Counted from the first letter of the stretch, positions 1 through 9,291 are shown. The stretch: DNA of 64,000 bases from JAJDUF01 sp965214295 (GCA_965214295.1 OZ243944.1:1240001-1304000); one strand, 5' to 3'. Numbers and translations are program-made. The notes: generated from the letters alone by a model not told the origin.

Positions 1-1887
1 CTCCCTTTGGTTGTCCAGGAAAAGACAACCAGTTTGTCCCGCAGAATTTCCGGTTCACAATCTTTGGCGAAAATCTGCACCAACCGGTCATCAACGAAAA
101 CCATGATTTCATCCAACTTGTAGTGAACGTGCGGCTCCATCCGCTCCCAGAACCAGGCACCATTGTCAAGCTCACCGGTTGATCCCTCCAGCGGCTCTGC
201 GGCCCAGAGTTCAAATTTCCTATTCCCAGATCGGGGAAATGACACACCCTCAAAAAGCAAGTTGTCGGGCTTTCTTTTGCTATCCTGAACGTTGGCGAAG
301 TGCGTTATTCCGAACTTCCGGTAGAAGGCTTTGACAGCTCCATCTCTTCTCAAGCGCACGCGCACATAGGCGTAGGAATTCATCAGGCCATCCAGGTTCA
401 CCACGGGAAACTCGGAGAAATATCCGATGACACCGGAATGCCACGACCCGATCACGCTGTCCTCGGGCAGCACGCGGTTCATGATCTGCGTACCCAGGTA
501 CGAAGTCATCTCCCATTCACGGTAGGCTGAATCACTCACTCGATCAACATACCGAAATGGGTGGGTGAAGTCCGTCTTTACAAACAGAAAAACTGTGCCG
601 GCGGCGACAATTCCCAGACTCAGCATGTTGGCTACCAGGCGCGACCTCGCCCCGATGAAACGGCGAATGAAATGAATGGCGACATAACATCTTACGAAAA
701 CAATCAGTGCCATCATCAGATACGCCGGAACGAAATACCAGGAATAACTCCCCCAGTAGGGATGCACGGCGAGCACGGTCTGGGCGAACTTCACCAGATG
801 CCCCGCCGCCAGACTGAACGCGCCGACCAGAAAGACCAGGAGCAGCCAATCATCTCGACTGGGGGAGCGGCGGGCTGACCACCAGACCAGCAGGACGTAG
901 GCGCAGATTTCCAGCGCAACCAGCAGCTCGTTATCGAAAACGCTCATTTGCAGCACCTCTTGGAAGTTCTGCATGATGCTGAAACCGCCTGCTTGCTCCC
1001 AGCGTTCTTGCGAATACGCCTGCTTGACCGCCGCGCTCACGGGCACGAAGCCACCGAAAACAAGGTAGTTGTAGGCAAAATACACCAGGATTCCTGAACA
1101 GGCGCCAAGCAGCGTCTTGAGGTAAGCGAACGGCAACTTTTTCTGCCGCAGCCACTCAATGAGACAGAGACTCGCCGTTGCCGTCAGCGCTATAGCTACG
1201 AACTCGAGGCGCACCCAGGGTAGGCCAAAGGCGACGGCAGCGAGCAACAGCGACCACCGCGCCGGGTTCCTGGAGAAGAGGCTGAGAGCGAGGAAAAGTA
1301 GCCCTAGCATGAAGAGCGCGGCGGCGGCTTCCAATCCATGATAGAGGGCACGGTGCTGATAGAGCAACGGCAGCAGGGCAAACAAGAGCATCCAGGGCAA
1401 GCGGCATATTCGTGCCGCCAGAACAACCAGCGCGACACCGCCGGCGACCAGCATAATCTCGAATGCCTTGATGCCGAACAGTGCAGCTTCCGGGTCGAAG
1501 ACCCAATAGAACGGCGTGATGAGCAAAAGCCAGAGCGGGTGATAGCCGTTGGTTCGGGTGATGCCATCGTCAAAGGTCGAGAACTTCCCGGCAGCCAGGT
1601 TCTTGGCCGTCTGAAAGTAGTAGAAGGCGTCATCGTTGTTCACATCGCGGAGCAGGTTGACCAGGTCGAAATGGGTAAGCATGTACCAGGCGAACGCCGC
1701 ACCATAGGCGAGGCTGCCGCCGATAAACAGGGCAAACAGCGCGTTGCGGAGCGGGGCGGGCAGAGTTACCCCCCCCCCCGAACAAGTGTTCTGATGCCGC
1801 CGTCAAGGCGCGCTGTAAGTCAGCGATGGCTGCGCGGTTGGGGAGGGCTATGCTCCAGCTAGCCCGTGTTTTCATATTCCTAGCCAT
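1..1887 (-). CDS. Putative GT-C type membrane glycosyltransferase, 3' end outside window, frameshifted at a poly-G tract
   Basis: A long open frame on the minus strand runs from about 1769 to beyond base 1 without a stop, giving about 589 codons. It begins with a hydrophobic helix (LRNALFALFIGGSLAYGAAF), then NDDAFYYFQTAKN and TNGYHPLW, then a run of membrane segments and a soluble C-terminal part. The acidic DD in a first periplasmic loop and the multi-helix plan resemble GT-C lipid-linked-sugar glycosyltransferases; the exact substrate is not visible. In its own frame there is no start: a TGA lies just upstream. The start codons ATG 1887 or ATG 1875 (AGGA just before it) are in another frame that joins this one only if the run of 11 G at 1769-1779 had 10 or 13. 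So this is a phase-variable gene, a pseudogene or a homopolymer error. Confidence 0.6.
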
Positions 1888-1898
1888 GGCTTTATGGA

Positions 1899-1927
1899 AT
1901 CTTAATGCAACACTACCCTAAATGCAA
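1899..1927 (-). promoter_or_regulatory. Possible promoter built from a 17-bp tandem duplication
   Basis: AATGCAACACTACCCTA occurs twice in tandem (1904-1920 and 1921-1937). Read on the minus strand, TTGCAT (1922-1927) and TAAGAT (1899-1904) are 17 bp apart, a good sigma-70-like geometry created by the duplication. It points at the glycosyltransferase start (ATG 1887 or 1875). No experimental support; the match could be chance. Confidence 0.35.
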
Positions 1928-2022
1928 CACTACCCTATAGGTGGCTTCCCCGCGCCAAAATGGCAAAGGCGGCAAGTAAGCAGGCCATGAGCATGGTCGA
2001 CACCAATGGGCGAGGCATCGCC

Positions 2023-2733
2023 TCACCCACGGCCGCCCAGATACAGACGGCCCACCTCCGGGTTGTCGAGGAGCGCCGGGCCGCTGTCCTCCAGGCGATT
2101 CTCGCCGGCGGCCAAGACGTAGCCCCGATCCGACAGGCGCAGCGCCTCACGAGCGTTCTGTTCCACCAGCAGCAACGAAACTCCGGCCTCATTGATGCTC
2201 CGAATCCGCTCGAACACCATGTCCATAATCACCGGGGACAACCCGGCGGAAGGCTCATCCAGTAGCAGTAGCACGGGATCGAGCATCAGCGCGCGGGCGA
2301 TAGCCAGCATCTGGCGCTGCCCGCCCGACAGGCTACCTGCTTGCTGCGTAGGACGCCGCGCCAGGTCCGGGAACAGCGCGAACAGCTCCTCGATACGCCC
2401 CCGGTAGTCGTCACGGCGGACGAAGGCTCCCATCTCCAGGTTCTCCCGGATGCTCAGGGAGGGGAAGACGTTGGCGGACTGCGGCACGTAGCACAGTCCG
2501 GTCCGGACGATCCGCTCCGGCGGCTGGGAGGAGATGTCGGAGCCGCGGAACGTCACGGTGCCCGTCCTGACCCGGACCAGGCCCACCACGGCCTTCATCA
2601 GCGTGGACTTGCCGCAGCCGTTCGGTCCGATGATCGTAACGATCTCGCCCTCGTACACAGCGATGGATACGCCGTGTAGGATTTCCGTCTGGCCGTACCC
2701 GGCCACCACGTCGGAGACCTCAAGCAGCGTCAT
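2023..2733 (-). CDS. livF: Branched-chain amino acid type ABC transporter ATP-binding protein LivF
   Basis: 236 residues, normal for LivF. It energises a high-affinity branched-chain amino acid (or amide/urea-type) uptake system from the cytoplasmic face. Walker A GPNGCGKST is at residues 36-44, the signature LSGGQ is near residue 137 and Walker B LLLLDEP near 157; the C-terminus YLGGRG is typical of the family. Its start overlaps the end of livG by 14 bp, so the two are translationally coupled. The LivH/LivM permeases and LivK binding protein that normally accompany this pair are not in the neighbourhood: a glycosyltransferase lies downstream and non-coding DNA upstream. The substrate is therefore open. 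Confidence 0.9.
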   Translation of the reverse strand: MTLLEVSDVVAGYGQTEILHGVSIAVYEGEIVTIIGPNGCGKSTLMKAVVGLVRVRTGTVTFRGSDISSQPPERIVRTGLCYVPQSANVFPSLSIRENLEMGAFVRRDDYRGRIEELFALFPDLARRPTQQAGSLSGGQRQMLAIARALMLDPVLLLLDEPSAGLSPVIMDMVFERIRSINEAGVSLLLVEQNAREALRLSDRGYVLAAGENRLEDSGPALLDNPEVGRLYLGGRG

Positions 2734-3508
2734 GGCCGGAGCCTCCCAGGTAGGCCTCTAGGACCTGCGGGTCGCGCTGCACCTGAAGCGGAGTTCCCTG
2801 CGCCACTACCGCACCGTTGGCCATGACGATGATGGGGTCACACAAGCGCATGACCAGGTCCATGTCGTGCTCGATGATGAGGAAGGTGACGCCGCGCTCC
2901 ACGCTGGCGAGGAAGATGCTGGCCGTCAGGTCGCGCAGCAGGGTGCGGTTGACCCCGGCGCCGGGTTCGTCCAGCAGCACCATTTTCGGCTCGGCCATTA
3001 GGGTCCGGGCCAACTCCAGCAGCTTCTTCTGGCCGGAGGAGAGGTTGCCGGCGTACTCGTTGGCCAAGTGCGAGAGCTTGACGAAATCCAGCACCTCCAG
3101 CGCCCGGGCCTCGATGCGGCGCTCCTGGCGAGCTACCCGCCAGGGCAGGAGCCACGAGGCCCAGACCCGCTCGCCGAGCTGGGGCGCGGGCACCAGCATC
3201 AGATTTTCCAGGACGGTCATGCGCTTCATCTCTCGGGGAATCTGGAAAGTACGCATGAGTCCCAGCTTGAAGGTCTGGTGCATTTGCATCCCATCGATGC
3301 GCCGACCGTTGAAGACAATCCGGCCGCTGGTCGGTGCCAGCGCACCGGACACCAGGTTGAACAGTGTCGTCTTACCTGCGCCGTTGGGGCCGATGAGTCC
3401 CGTGATGGCGCCCGGCATGACCTCCAAGGTACAGTGATCCACGGCCCGCAGCCCGCCGAAGTCCTTGACCAGATCGCGCACCTCCAGCACGGGCGCCGTA
3501 TCACCCAT
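2720..3508 (-). CDS. livG: Branched-chain amino acid type ABC transporter ATP-binding protein LivG
   Basis: 262 residues from ATG 3508, chosen over an upstream in-frame ATG at 3607 because AGAGAGG lies about 7 bases before it and the shorter length fits LivG. Walker A GPNGAGKTT is at residues 40-48, the signature is LSSGQ, Walker B is MVLLDEP, and the ATPase histidine is in IIEHDM. The C-terminal YLGGSG is a LivG hallmark. It is the first gene of the two-gene livG-livF unit and would form the ATPase heterodimer with LivF. About 560 bp of DNA without a gene lies upstream, so the pair either uses permeases encoded elsewhere or is a remnant of a larger operon. Confidence 0.9.
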   Translation of the reverse strand: MGDTAPVLEVRDLVKDFGGLRAVDHCTLEVMPGAITGLIGPNGAGKTTLFNLVSGALAPTSGRIVFNGRRIDGMQMHQTFKLGLMRTFQIPREMKRMTVLENLMLVPAPQLGERVWASWLLPWRVARQERRIEARALEVLDFVKLSHLANEYAGNLSSGQKKLLELARTLMAEPKMVLLDEPGAGVNRTLLRDLTASIFLASVERGVTFLIIEHDMDLVMRLCDPIIVMANGAVVAQGTPLQVQRDPQVLEAYLGGSGHDAA

Positions 3509-4069
3509 CACATTGCCTCTCTTGCGAGCGGTCAGCCGTATATTAGCAACCGTAAACACTGTCACCTGACTGCCAGATCTGCACAATCCTATGCGAGATA
3601 AAGGCAACGCGCCAGAACTGTACCACTCACGTTCAATTCACTACGCATTTGGGTCATGGTCAGTAGTGTAAACCTGGCGTGTGGCCGGATCGCTCCGCCA
3701 CAAAGTTAGTTGGCATTGCCATTGTCCAATGCTAGCTGCCCGGTCGCCTGTCGAGCGCGGAGCGGCGGCTGGCGCGCCGCGCCCGTCGGGGGCGGTAGCT
3801 CGTGCGCCGCAAAGAGGGCCGACGCGCAACTCCTGCGCCGCTTCATCATACGAGAAGTCTGCCGGGGCGAGTACCGTTCCAGTGCTACCGCCTTTGTACG
3901 TCATGCCATTCCCGGGAGCACGGAATCAGGGAATTACATTCGCGTATTGGATACCTGGAATTGGCTTCGGCCATTCTTGATCTCTTCGGAGTACAACGTC
4001 CCGGGTAGGTGGTCGAGCCAAGGTTTGAGATTCAACCCGAAATAATCGGATTCCTCGGCGAAAGGTGGG
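3509..4069. other. Intergenic region, 561 bp, nothing firm
   Basis: No convincing gene. A short minus-strand open frame (3641-3904) starts well (LAPADFSYDEAAQELRVGPL) but turns into low-complexity Ala/Arg sequence and has no family I can name; it may be a decayed fragment. The region carries the upstream sequence of livG and the 3' flank of the SMP-30 gene. Confidence 0.4.
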
Positions 4070-4942
4070 CTATGTGTACAACGGGAAGCCGTCGGTGTCG
4101 ACCGCGCAGACTTCCAGTGTGCCGTGTTCGTCTTCCGTCACGTAGATCCGCTGGGAGCCTGGTGGGCCAAAGGCCAGGTTCGTGGGCATTGACCCGGCCA
4201 GGGCGATGCGCTCGGCTACGGCACCGTCGGGCGCCAGCACCGTGACATCGCCTTGCCCGAAGACGGTTACATAGAGGTGCCCGTTGGTGCCGAACTTCAT
4301 CCCGTCCGGCCCCTTGAACTCCGCCGGGTGCTGCGGGTCCACCGTATTCCCAAAGGCCTCGCACTGTCCGGACAGCGCCCCGTCTGGCCAGCGATAGCGA
4401 TAAATCATGCCGGTCATGGTTTCGCTGACGTACAGGTCTTGGTCAAGTCCGAAAGCGATGCCGTTGGGAAAACGTAGGCCGGAGTCTAGCGCCCTGATTG
4501 CCCGTGTTTCGGTATCGATCCGGTAGACGCGCCCATCCATGGCTACCTGCCGATAGTCCGGTCGTACCTCGGTACCTTGCATGAAGTCCGCAAAGCGAAT
4601 CCCCGAATCGGTCATGTAGAGTGCGCCATCCGGCCCGAAAGCCACGTCGTTGGGCCACAGGAACGGCTTATCGCCGTCCGTGGTCAGCACTATCTCGACC
4701 TGGCCGTCCATCGTGAGGCGCAGCAAGGCGGGGTCTTGCGATTCGGCCACCCAGATATCCCCCGCCTTGTCTACCGCCAGGCCGTTGGGCCGTCCCGTTC
4801 TGGCCAGCCGACGCTTGGTCTGCCCATCCGCGCTGATGTGCGTCACGCAGCCCCGCTCCGGCCCCATTTCGACGACAAGCCAGTTCCCGTCGGGCAGCAA
4901 GACCGGCCCTTCCGGGACACTGAGACCGCTGGCAAAAATCAT
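4070..4942 (-). CDS. SMP-30/gluconolactonase-family protein
   Basis: 290 residues from ATG 4942, preceded by GGGAGGAG at good distance; the open frame continues upstream as unlikely Arg-rich sequence. The protein is a six-bladed beta-propeller of the SMP-30/LRE type, with repeated blades such as PNGLAVDKAGDIWVAE, WPNDVAFGPDGALYMTD, PNGIAFGLDQDLYVSE and GPDGMKFGTNGHLYVT. The PN(G/D) and D residues in these motifs line the metal site of sugar lactonases. A role in hydrolysing a sugar-acid lactone in the cytoplasm fits the KDPG aldolase at 12.2 kb and mannonate dehydratase at 53 kb. The substrate is not identifiable from sequence. Confidence 0.8.
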   Translation of the reverse strand: MIFASGLSVPEGPVLLPDGNWLVVEMGPERGCVTHISADGQTKRRLARTGRPNGLAVDKAGDIWVAESQDPALLRLTMDGQVEIVLTTDGDKPFLWPNDVAFGPDGALYMTDSGIRFADFMQGTEVRPDYRQVAMDGRVYRIDTETRAIRALDSGLRFPNGIAFGLDQDLYVSETMTGMIYRYRWPDGALSGQCEAFGNTVDPQHPAEFKGPDGMKFGTNGHLYVTVFGQGDVTVLAPDGAVAERIALAGSMPTNLAFGPPGSQRIYVTEDEHGTLEVCAVDTDGFPLYT

Positions 4943-5000
4943 AGGCTCCTCCCGGCCCGCTCGTACTCGAACAATACACCCGCCCCAACCACCGGGAATA

Positions 5001-5837
5001 CTACTGCCGCTCAGAAACACCGTCAATCCGGCCGGAGGGTGAGGCCGGCTGCCGGGTGCGCGTGCCGTCGAGCCACAGCCAGGCGGCGCCGCGGCGCGCA
5101 AATACGCCGCGGAGGCCGGCACGGCCCGCCAGCCACTCGGCTTCCGCCGGTGTATAGGCTGCCGCCACCGACGCCGCCGGCTCGCCGCCCGGTACCTGTG
5201 CAACCCGACCGACGCACAGCGTCGCCAGTCGTGCCAGCAACCAGAGCGGCAGCGCCACGTCGCGCCGCAGATCGAAGAGCAGCACTTGCCCGGTAGCGGG
5301 TAGGACCCGACGCACCTCTCGTAGCACGCCTTCTCCGTCGCGCCAATGGTGGAGGGCCAGGGTGGCTACGGCGAGATCAATGGCCTCGTCTCGCAGCGGC
5401 AGGGCCGCGCCGTCGCCTTGAATGAGGTGGACGCGGCGCTTGTGCGGCTGCCGGCGCCCAGCGTGCAGCATAGCGGCCGAGCGGTCCAGGGCAAGCACCG
5501 TGGCGTCCGGTTGCGCCGCGGCGATGGCGTTGGCCAACGTCCCCGGCCCGCAGCCAACGTCCAGCACCCGTAGGGGGCGGCCGGGGACGCTATCGGCCGT
5601 AGCGAGACGCTGGCCGGCCAGGAGCGCGATCCGGCGGTAGACCGCGGCTAGCGGCCAGCGCGCTACGAAACGGGCGTACTGCGCGGCCGATAGGCCGACC
5701 TCTGCTTCCGAATCATGGGGTCGGCGCAGCCGGGGGCGGTCTTCCAATGCATAGCGCAGCCAGCGCGCCGTGACGGCCGTAGCGAGGGTCGTGAGGAGCC
5801 AGCGGCCCGCCATGCGCCACACTCGATTGGATACCAT
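5001..5837 (-). CDS. Class I SAM-dependent methyltransferase (UbiE/Methyltransf_11 type), membrane-anchored
   Basis: 278 residues. The SAM-binding motif I VLDVGCGPGTLA lies near residue 90, followed by an acidic motif II (VLALDRS), GDGAALPL and the DLAVATLALHHW post-motif typical of Methyltransf_11 enzymes. The N-terminus has a hydrophobic stretch (GRWLLTTLATAVTA) and a second lies in the C-terminal half (LWLLARLATLCVG), suggesting membrane association and a lipid or quinone-like substrate, which is inference. It ends 58 bp before the SMP-30 start and begins 13 bp after the dehydrogenase gene ends, so the three may be cotranscribed. Confidence 0.75.
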   Translation of the reverse strand: MVSNRVWRMAGRWLLTTLATAVTARWLRYALEDRPRLRRPHDSEAEVGLSAAQYARFVARWPLAAVYRRIALLAGQRLATADSVPGRPLRVLDVGCGPGTLANAIAAAQPDATVLALDRSAAMLHAGRRQPHKRRVHLIQGDGAALPLRDEAIDLAVATLALHHWRDGEGVLREVRRVLPATGQVLLFDLRRDVALPLWLLARLATLCVGRVAQVPGGEPAASVAAAYTPAEAEWLAGRAGLRGVFARRGAAWLWLDGTRTRQPASPSGRIDGVSERQ

Positions 5838-5849
5838 CGGGGATACGCC

Positions 5850-6947
5850 TCAGGCGAGAAGAGCCGCGACGGACCGGTCAGTCTGCAGGGTGGGGATACC
5901 CAACTTGTCGCTCAACGCCGCCAATTCGGCAGCGAGGGTCGTGGGGAGGGGAATGCCTTCCTGCCGGCGACGCTCACTCAACTCGTGCTCGATTTCGCCA
6001 GGGAGATAGATCCGCTCCACGCCCGGCGCTCGCGGGCAGGCATGAATCTGGTCCACCAAGGCGCCCATCCGCTCCAGGAACTCGACGGCGGGGACAAACG
6101 AATCAATCCGCAGCGCCTGGACGAAGTGGCTCGAACCGGCTGTTCCAAGTCCTCGCCCGAACCGACCGCCGGCGAGCACGCCGGCGAGGATATCCAACAC
6201 GACGGCCAGCCCATAGCCCTTCGGCCCCCCAATGGGGAGCAGCGAGCCTTGGCGGCCAATGGCCGGATCGGTGGCCGGGTGGCCGTCCGGCCCCAGCGCC
6301 CACCCGACGGGAATGGACTCCCCGCGGAGGAGCGCTACGTCCAGCTTCCCCCCCGCGACGACACTCGTGGCCATATCGAGCACCAGTGGAAACCCGCGGC
6401 CGGTCGGTACGGCGTAGGCCAGGGGATTGTTCCCGACCATCTTGACTTGCCCGCCCCAGGGCAACATGTTCATGCCGGCATTGGTGACGGCAAAGCCGAT
6501 GCAGCCGGCCGGCGGTGCCATCATGGCAAAGTAGGCCAAGGCGCCGCAGTGGGTGCTGTTACGAATAGCGACGGCACCCTGCCCGACCTCCGCTGCGCGC
6601 TCCAGCGCCAGTCGCATGGCTGCGTGGGTGGCCACTTGTCCCATCGCATGATGCGCGTCAACCACCGCCGTAGAGGCGGTATGATGCACGACCTCGGGCT
6701 GCGCGTCCGCAACGATGGTACCTGCTTGCAACTGCTTCACGTAGCCGGGGATGCGCTGGACACCGTGCGAGTGAACACCGCGGAGGTCAGCCTGCACCAG
6801 CGTATCGGCGACGAGATCGGCATTCGCCGCGGATAATCCCAGCGCCGCGAGCACGGTTGCCGTCCACTGAGCAAGCACGGGGGCCGTGACAATCTGCTCG
6901 TCGGCGTTGTCTCCCTGCTGCCTGGCGGTCGGTGCTGACGCACCCAT
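5850..6947 (-). CDS. Malate/L-lactate dehydrogenase family (Ldh_2) oxidoreductase
   Basis: 365 residues from ATG 6947; the open frame extends to 7112 but the extra 55 residues are unlike the family. It belongs to the NAD(P)-dependent malate/L-lactate/ureidoglycolate/sulfolactate dehydrogenase fold, recognised by RGVHSHGVQRIPGYV near residue 55, NSTHCGALAY with the catalytic His, NPLAYAVP, LDMATS and GGPKGYGLAVVLDILAG. The cofactor and the 2-hydroxyacid substrate cannot be read from sequence. A role in sugar- or hydroxyacid catabolism fits the wider region. Confidence 0.85.
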   Translation of the reverse strand: MGASAPTARQQGDNADEQIVTAPVLAQWTATVLAALGLSAANADLVADTLVQADLRGVHSHGVQRIPGYVKQLQAGTIVADAQPEVVHHTASTAVVDAHHAMGQVATHAAMRLALERAAEVGQGAVAIRNSTHCGALAYFAMMAPPAGCIGFAVTNAGMNMLPWGGQVKMVGNNPLAYAVPTGRGFPLVLDMATSVVAGGKLDVALLRGESIPVGWALGPDGHPATDPAIGRQGSLLPIGGPKGYGLAVVLDILAGVLAGGRFGRGLGTAGSSHFVQALRIDSFVPAVEFLERMGALVDQIHACPRAPGVERIYLPGEIEHELSERRRQEGIPLPTTLAAELAALSDKLGIPTLQTDRSVAALLA

Positions 6948-7212
6948 CTTCGCTCTCGACCTCGCGCTGCTTGGTGGACCGGCGCCGGCTGGGCTAACGT
7001 GCCGGTGATCCGAAATCACTACAGGGTAACCGGAGTACATTGCGCGGGCATCGGCTGCATGCCTAGCATGAATGATAGCAGGGCAACCAGATAGCCGGTG
7101 TGCGGCCGTCACTGTGTTAGAATCGACCGGTAGTAATAGCGGAAACGTGCCGTTCTCGTGCAGCGCGTCGGGCCGGAGCTACAGTATCGCGGTAGTAGCG
7201 AGCGAGAGTAGG

Positions 7213-7725
7213 ATGAACTCGCGTGTCCTCGTCCTTAATCAAAACTACGAGCCGCTGAACATTTGTAATGTTCGGCGGGCCTTTGTGCTGGTGTTCCGCG
7301 GCAAAGCCGAAGTGCTGGAACTGCTGGCGGATCCGCTGGTGGGTGTCAGCCAAGTCTACCCGCGCCCATCGGTCATCAAATTGATGTATATGGTCAAGCG
7401 GCCCCGGCTCATGGTGCGTCTCAGCCGCCGGGAGGTCTTTCTGCGGGATAGCTACACGTGCCAGTACTGTGGGTATGAGGGCCGCGATATGACCGTTGAC
7501 CACGTGATACCAAGACAGCGGGGTGGGCGCCATACGTGGGATAACGTCGTCACGGCTTGTCGCCGCTGCAATCATCGGAAGGGCGCCAGAACACCCGACG
7601 GCGCGCATATGAGCCTCATCCGGCAGCCGCGCCGGCCCTCGCCGCTGCATTACTTCTGGTGGCAGCAGCAAGGCTTCAACGGCGCTGCCAACGGGTGGGG
7701 AAAGTTCCTGCCGGAGCCAAAGTAG
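7213..7725 (+). CDS. HNH endonuclease
   Basis: 170 residues from ATG 7213 (AGTAGG just before it); the frame opens at 7072 but the added N-terminus is not conserved-looking. The N-terminal half (RVLVLNQNYEPLNICNVRRA) is the domain that precedes HNH in this widespread family. The nuclease has CQYCG, VDHVIPRQRGG, TWDNVVTACRRCNHRKG, giving the zinc-binding CxxC pairs and the HNH His/Asn. The family is common in Chloroflexota, Actinobacteria and Cyanobacteria, usually as a stand-alone gene with unknown target. It is divergent from the dehydrogenase gene. Confidence 0.88.
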   Translation: MNSRVLVLNQNYEPLNICNVRRAFVLVFRGKAEVLELLADPLVGVSQVYPRPSVIKLMYMVKRPRLMVRLSRREVFLRDSYTCQYCGYEGRDMTVDHVIPRQRGGRHTWDNVVTACRRCNHRKGARTPDGAHMSLIRQPRRPSPLHYFWWQQQGFNGAANGWGKFLPEPK

Positions 7726-7891
7726 ACCCAGCGCCCACGCACCGGTTGACCTCACCCCGGCCCCTCTCCCACGGGGAGGGGAAGCGATGCCCGCGTGAGG
7801 GGCATGATGGGGGGACGGGCTTCTCGCTGGCGCAGGAGCCGCACCGCGGCTCCTATGAAGCCAGCGCACAGGCAGCGAGCGAGGGGGCATC

Positions 7892-8224
7892 ATGGCCATC
7901 GGAAACATCGTACAAGAGCGGGTCAGCCGGCTGGAAGGCGCCTACGAGCAAGTAGACCGCCGGCTCGATGATATGAACAGCCGACTCGACGAGACGAACC
8001 GGTCCATCGATGGTTTGCGCGGTGAGATGAACAGCCGGTTTGAGGAGGTGAGCCGATCCATCGATAGTTTGCGCGCCGAGATGAACAGCCGGTTTGAGGA
8101 GATAAGCAACCGGATGGACAGCCGGTTTGGGGAGATGAGCAACCGCTACAACACGCTCATTATGCTGATGATCGCCTCGTGGGTGACAATTATCGCCGCG
8201 CTCATTGCCCTCTTCCTCAAGTGA
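7892..8224 (+). CDS. Coiled-coil protein with internal repeats and a C-terminal membrane anchor
   Basis: 110 residues, start ATG 7892 preceded by GAGGGGGC. The first 80 residues are a continuous heptad-like helix made of repeats around MNSRFEE and SIDSLRAE. The last 25 (NTLIMLMIASWVTIIAALIALFLK) form one transmembrane helix with almost no tail, so it looks tail-anchored with the coiled coil in the cytoplasm. A paralogue lies at 31074-31472 and even the sequence before the start (GCGAGCGAGGGGGC) is shared. The overall plan resembles Bdr-like tail-anchored coiled coils of spirochaetes, by architecture only. Function unknown. Confidence 0.75.
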   Translation: MAIGNIVQERVSRLEGAYEQVDRRLDDMNSRLDETNRSIDGLRGEMNSRFEEVSRSIDSLRAEMNSRFEEISNRMDSRFGEMSNRYNTLIMLMIASWVTIIAALIALFLK

Positions 8225-8339
8225 CCAGGCGGCAGCCTCCCCCTCGCTATAGCTCTATAGCTCGGACACGGAGAGGAGCCGGGGTGAGGACAGCGACCGT
8301 CCCCCTGCCGCAGCGGGGGATCACAGAAGGGGCTAGGGC

Positions 8340-8948
8340 TTACTCCGGCGCGCGGTCGGGATCGTCTGCTGGCGGCTGGGACGGCGCTGCGCCTGCGGTG
8401 GAGTCTTCCTCTGGCTCCATCTCTCGCTTGTACTCCTCCACAAGCTCGCCCACGCGCTCGGCCGTCAGCTGTCCGAGGACCCACGCGCCTATCCAAAGGG
8501 CTGCCGCGATGACCAGCAGCACAATACCGGCCGGCCATGCTCCCACCGCCAGCGTGAAGGTCGCAAAAAAGCCGATCAGCACCGCCGCGACCAACAGCAG
8601 CTTGCTGGCGAAGCCTCCCATCATGGCTTTCTGATCGCTGGTGCGGGCCGACCAATCGAGCACCTGCACCACCATGGCACCGATCATCGTGCGGTCGGCC
8701 AGCAGCCGCTCCTCTTCGGCTAACACGTCCCACCACTGCTCCAACGGCCGACCGTCGCGGACGAAACGGTCGCGGAGGGTGGCCACAAAGGTATGCTGCC
8801 GACGCTTCACCGAGTCGAGGGCGAGGTCGTCGTCGCTCTCGTACCGAGCCGGTTTCAGCAGCACCTGCTCTTCCTCGGCGGAAAGGAACTGGCGCTGCCG
8901 TTCCAACTCGGTACGCAGGATGTCTATGTATTCAGCCGCCATGCCCAT
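8340..8948 (-). CDS. Two-helix membrane protein of unknown function
   Basis: 202 residues; GGAGAGGTGA precedes two close ATGs (8948 and 8942), the second having the better spacing. Residues 1-110 are charged and helical (YIDILRTELERQRQFLSAEEEQVLLKP), followed by two adjacent transmembrane helices (LLLVAAVLIGFFATFTLAV and AGIVLLVIAAALWIGAWVLG) and an acidic, Pro-rich tail. I do not recognise a family. It is convergent with the coiled-coil gene and shares no obvious operon. Confidence 0.65.
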   Translation of the reverse strand: MGMAAEYIDILRTELERQRQFLSAEEEQVLLKPARYESDDDLALDSVKRRQHTFVATLRDRFVRDGRPLEQWWDVLAEEERLLADRTMIGAMVVQVLDWSARTSDQKAMMGGFASKLLLVAAVLIGFFATFTLAVGAWPAGIVLLVIAAALWIGAWVLGQLTAERVGELVEEYKREMEPEEDSTAGAAPSQPPADDPDRAPE

Positions 8949-9025
8949 TCACCTCTCCGCACCACCGGGAGCGTGGTAGTCAAATCGTGTAGGGTTCGGC
9001 AGGAAGAGGGACAACCCGACAGCCA

Positions 9026-9291
9026 TCAACGGTATACCTTGTCACGGCTACCAATCCTCACCACCAAGACACGCAAAGCACCGTCCTGAATGGCGCAGAT
9101 CACGCGACACCCCCCACCCGATAACGCCGCAATCCACCCAGGGGACCAGTCAGCGCCTTGCCCATCCTCCGCGGGTCATCCAGTCCCGCAACACGCTCGT
9201 CCATGTAGTCTACAATGCGTCGAGCTAGCTGCTTGTCAAGTTTGCGAAGCTGGGTTCTGGCCGTTGAGGTGTACTCAATCGTCCAAGTCAA
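9026..9291 (-). pseudogene. RelE/ParE-family toxin, frameshifted
   Basis: The frame from ATG 9291 reads MTWTIEYTSTARTQLRKLDK and KALTGPLGGLRRYRVGG, a clear RelE/ParE mRNA-interferase or gyrase-toxin N-terminus, then stops after 63 residues. The missing strand is present in another frame: CRVICAIQDGALRVLVVRIG and SRDKVYR, ending at 9026. The shift falls in a run of six C at 9110-9115; one extra base would restore an 88-residue toxin. The gene overlaps the antitoxin by 17 bp. Either the toxin has been inactivated, with its antitoxin kept, or the homopolymer was miscalled. Confidence 0.75.

Noticed and set aside
3641..3904. Minus-strand open frame of 87 codons in the gap between livG and the SMP-30 gene
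   Set aside because: It begins with plausible sequence but becomes Ala/Arg/Pro-rich, has no ribosome site and matches no family I can name; kept only as a possible fragment.
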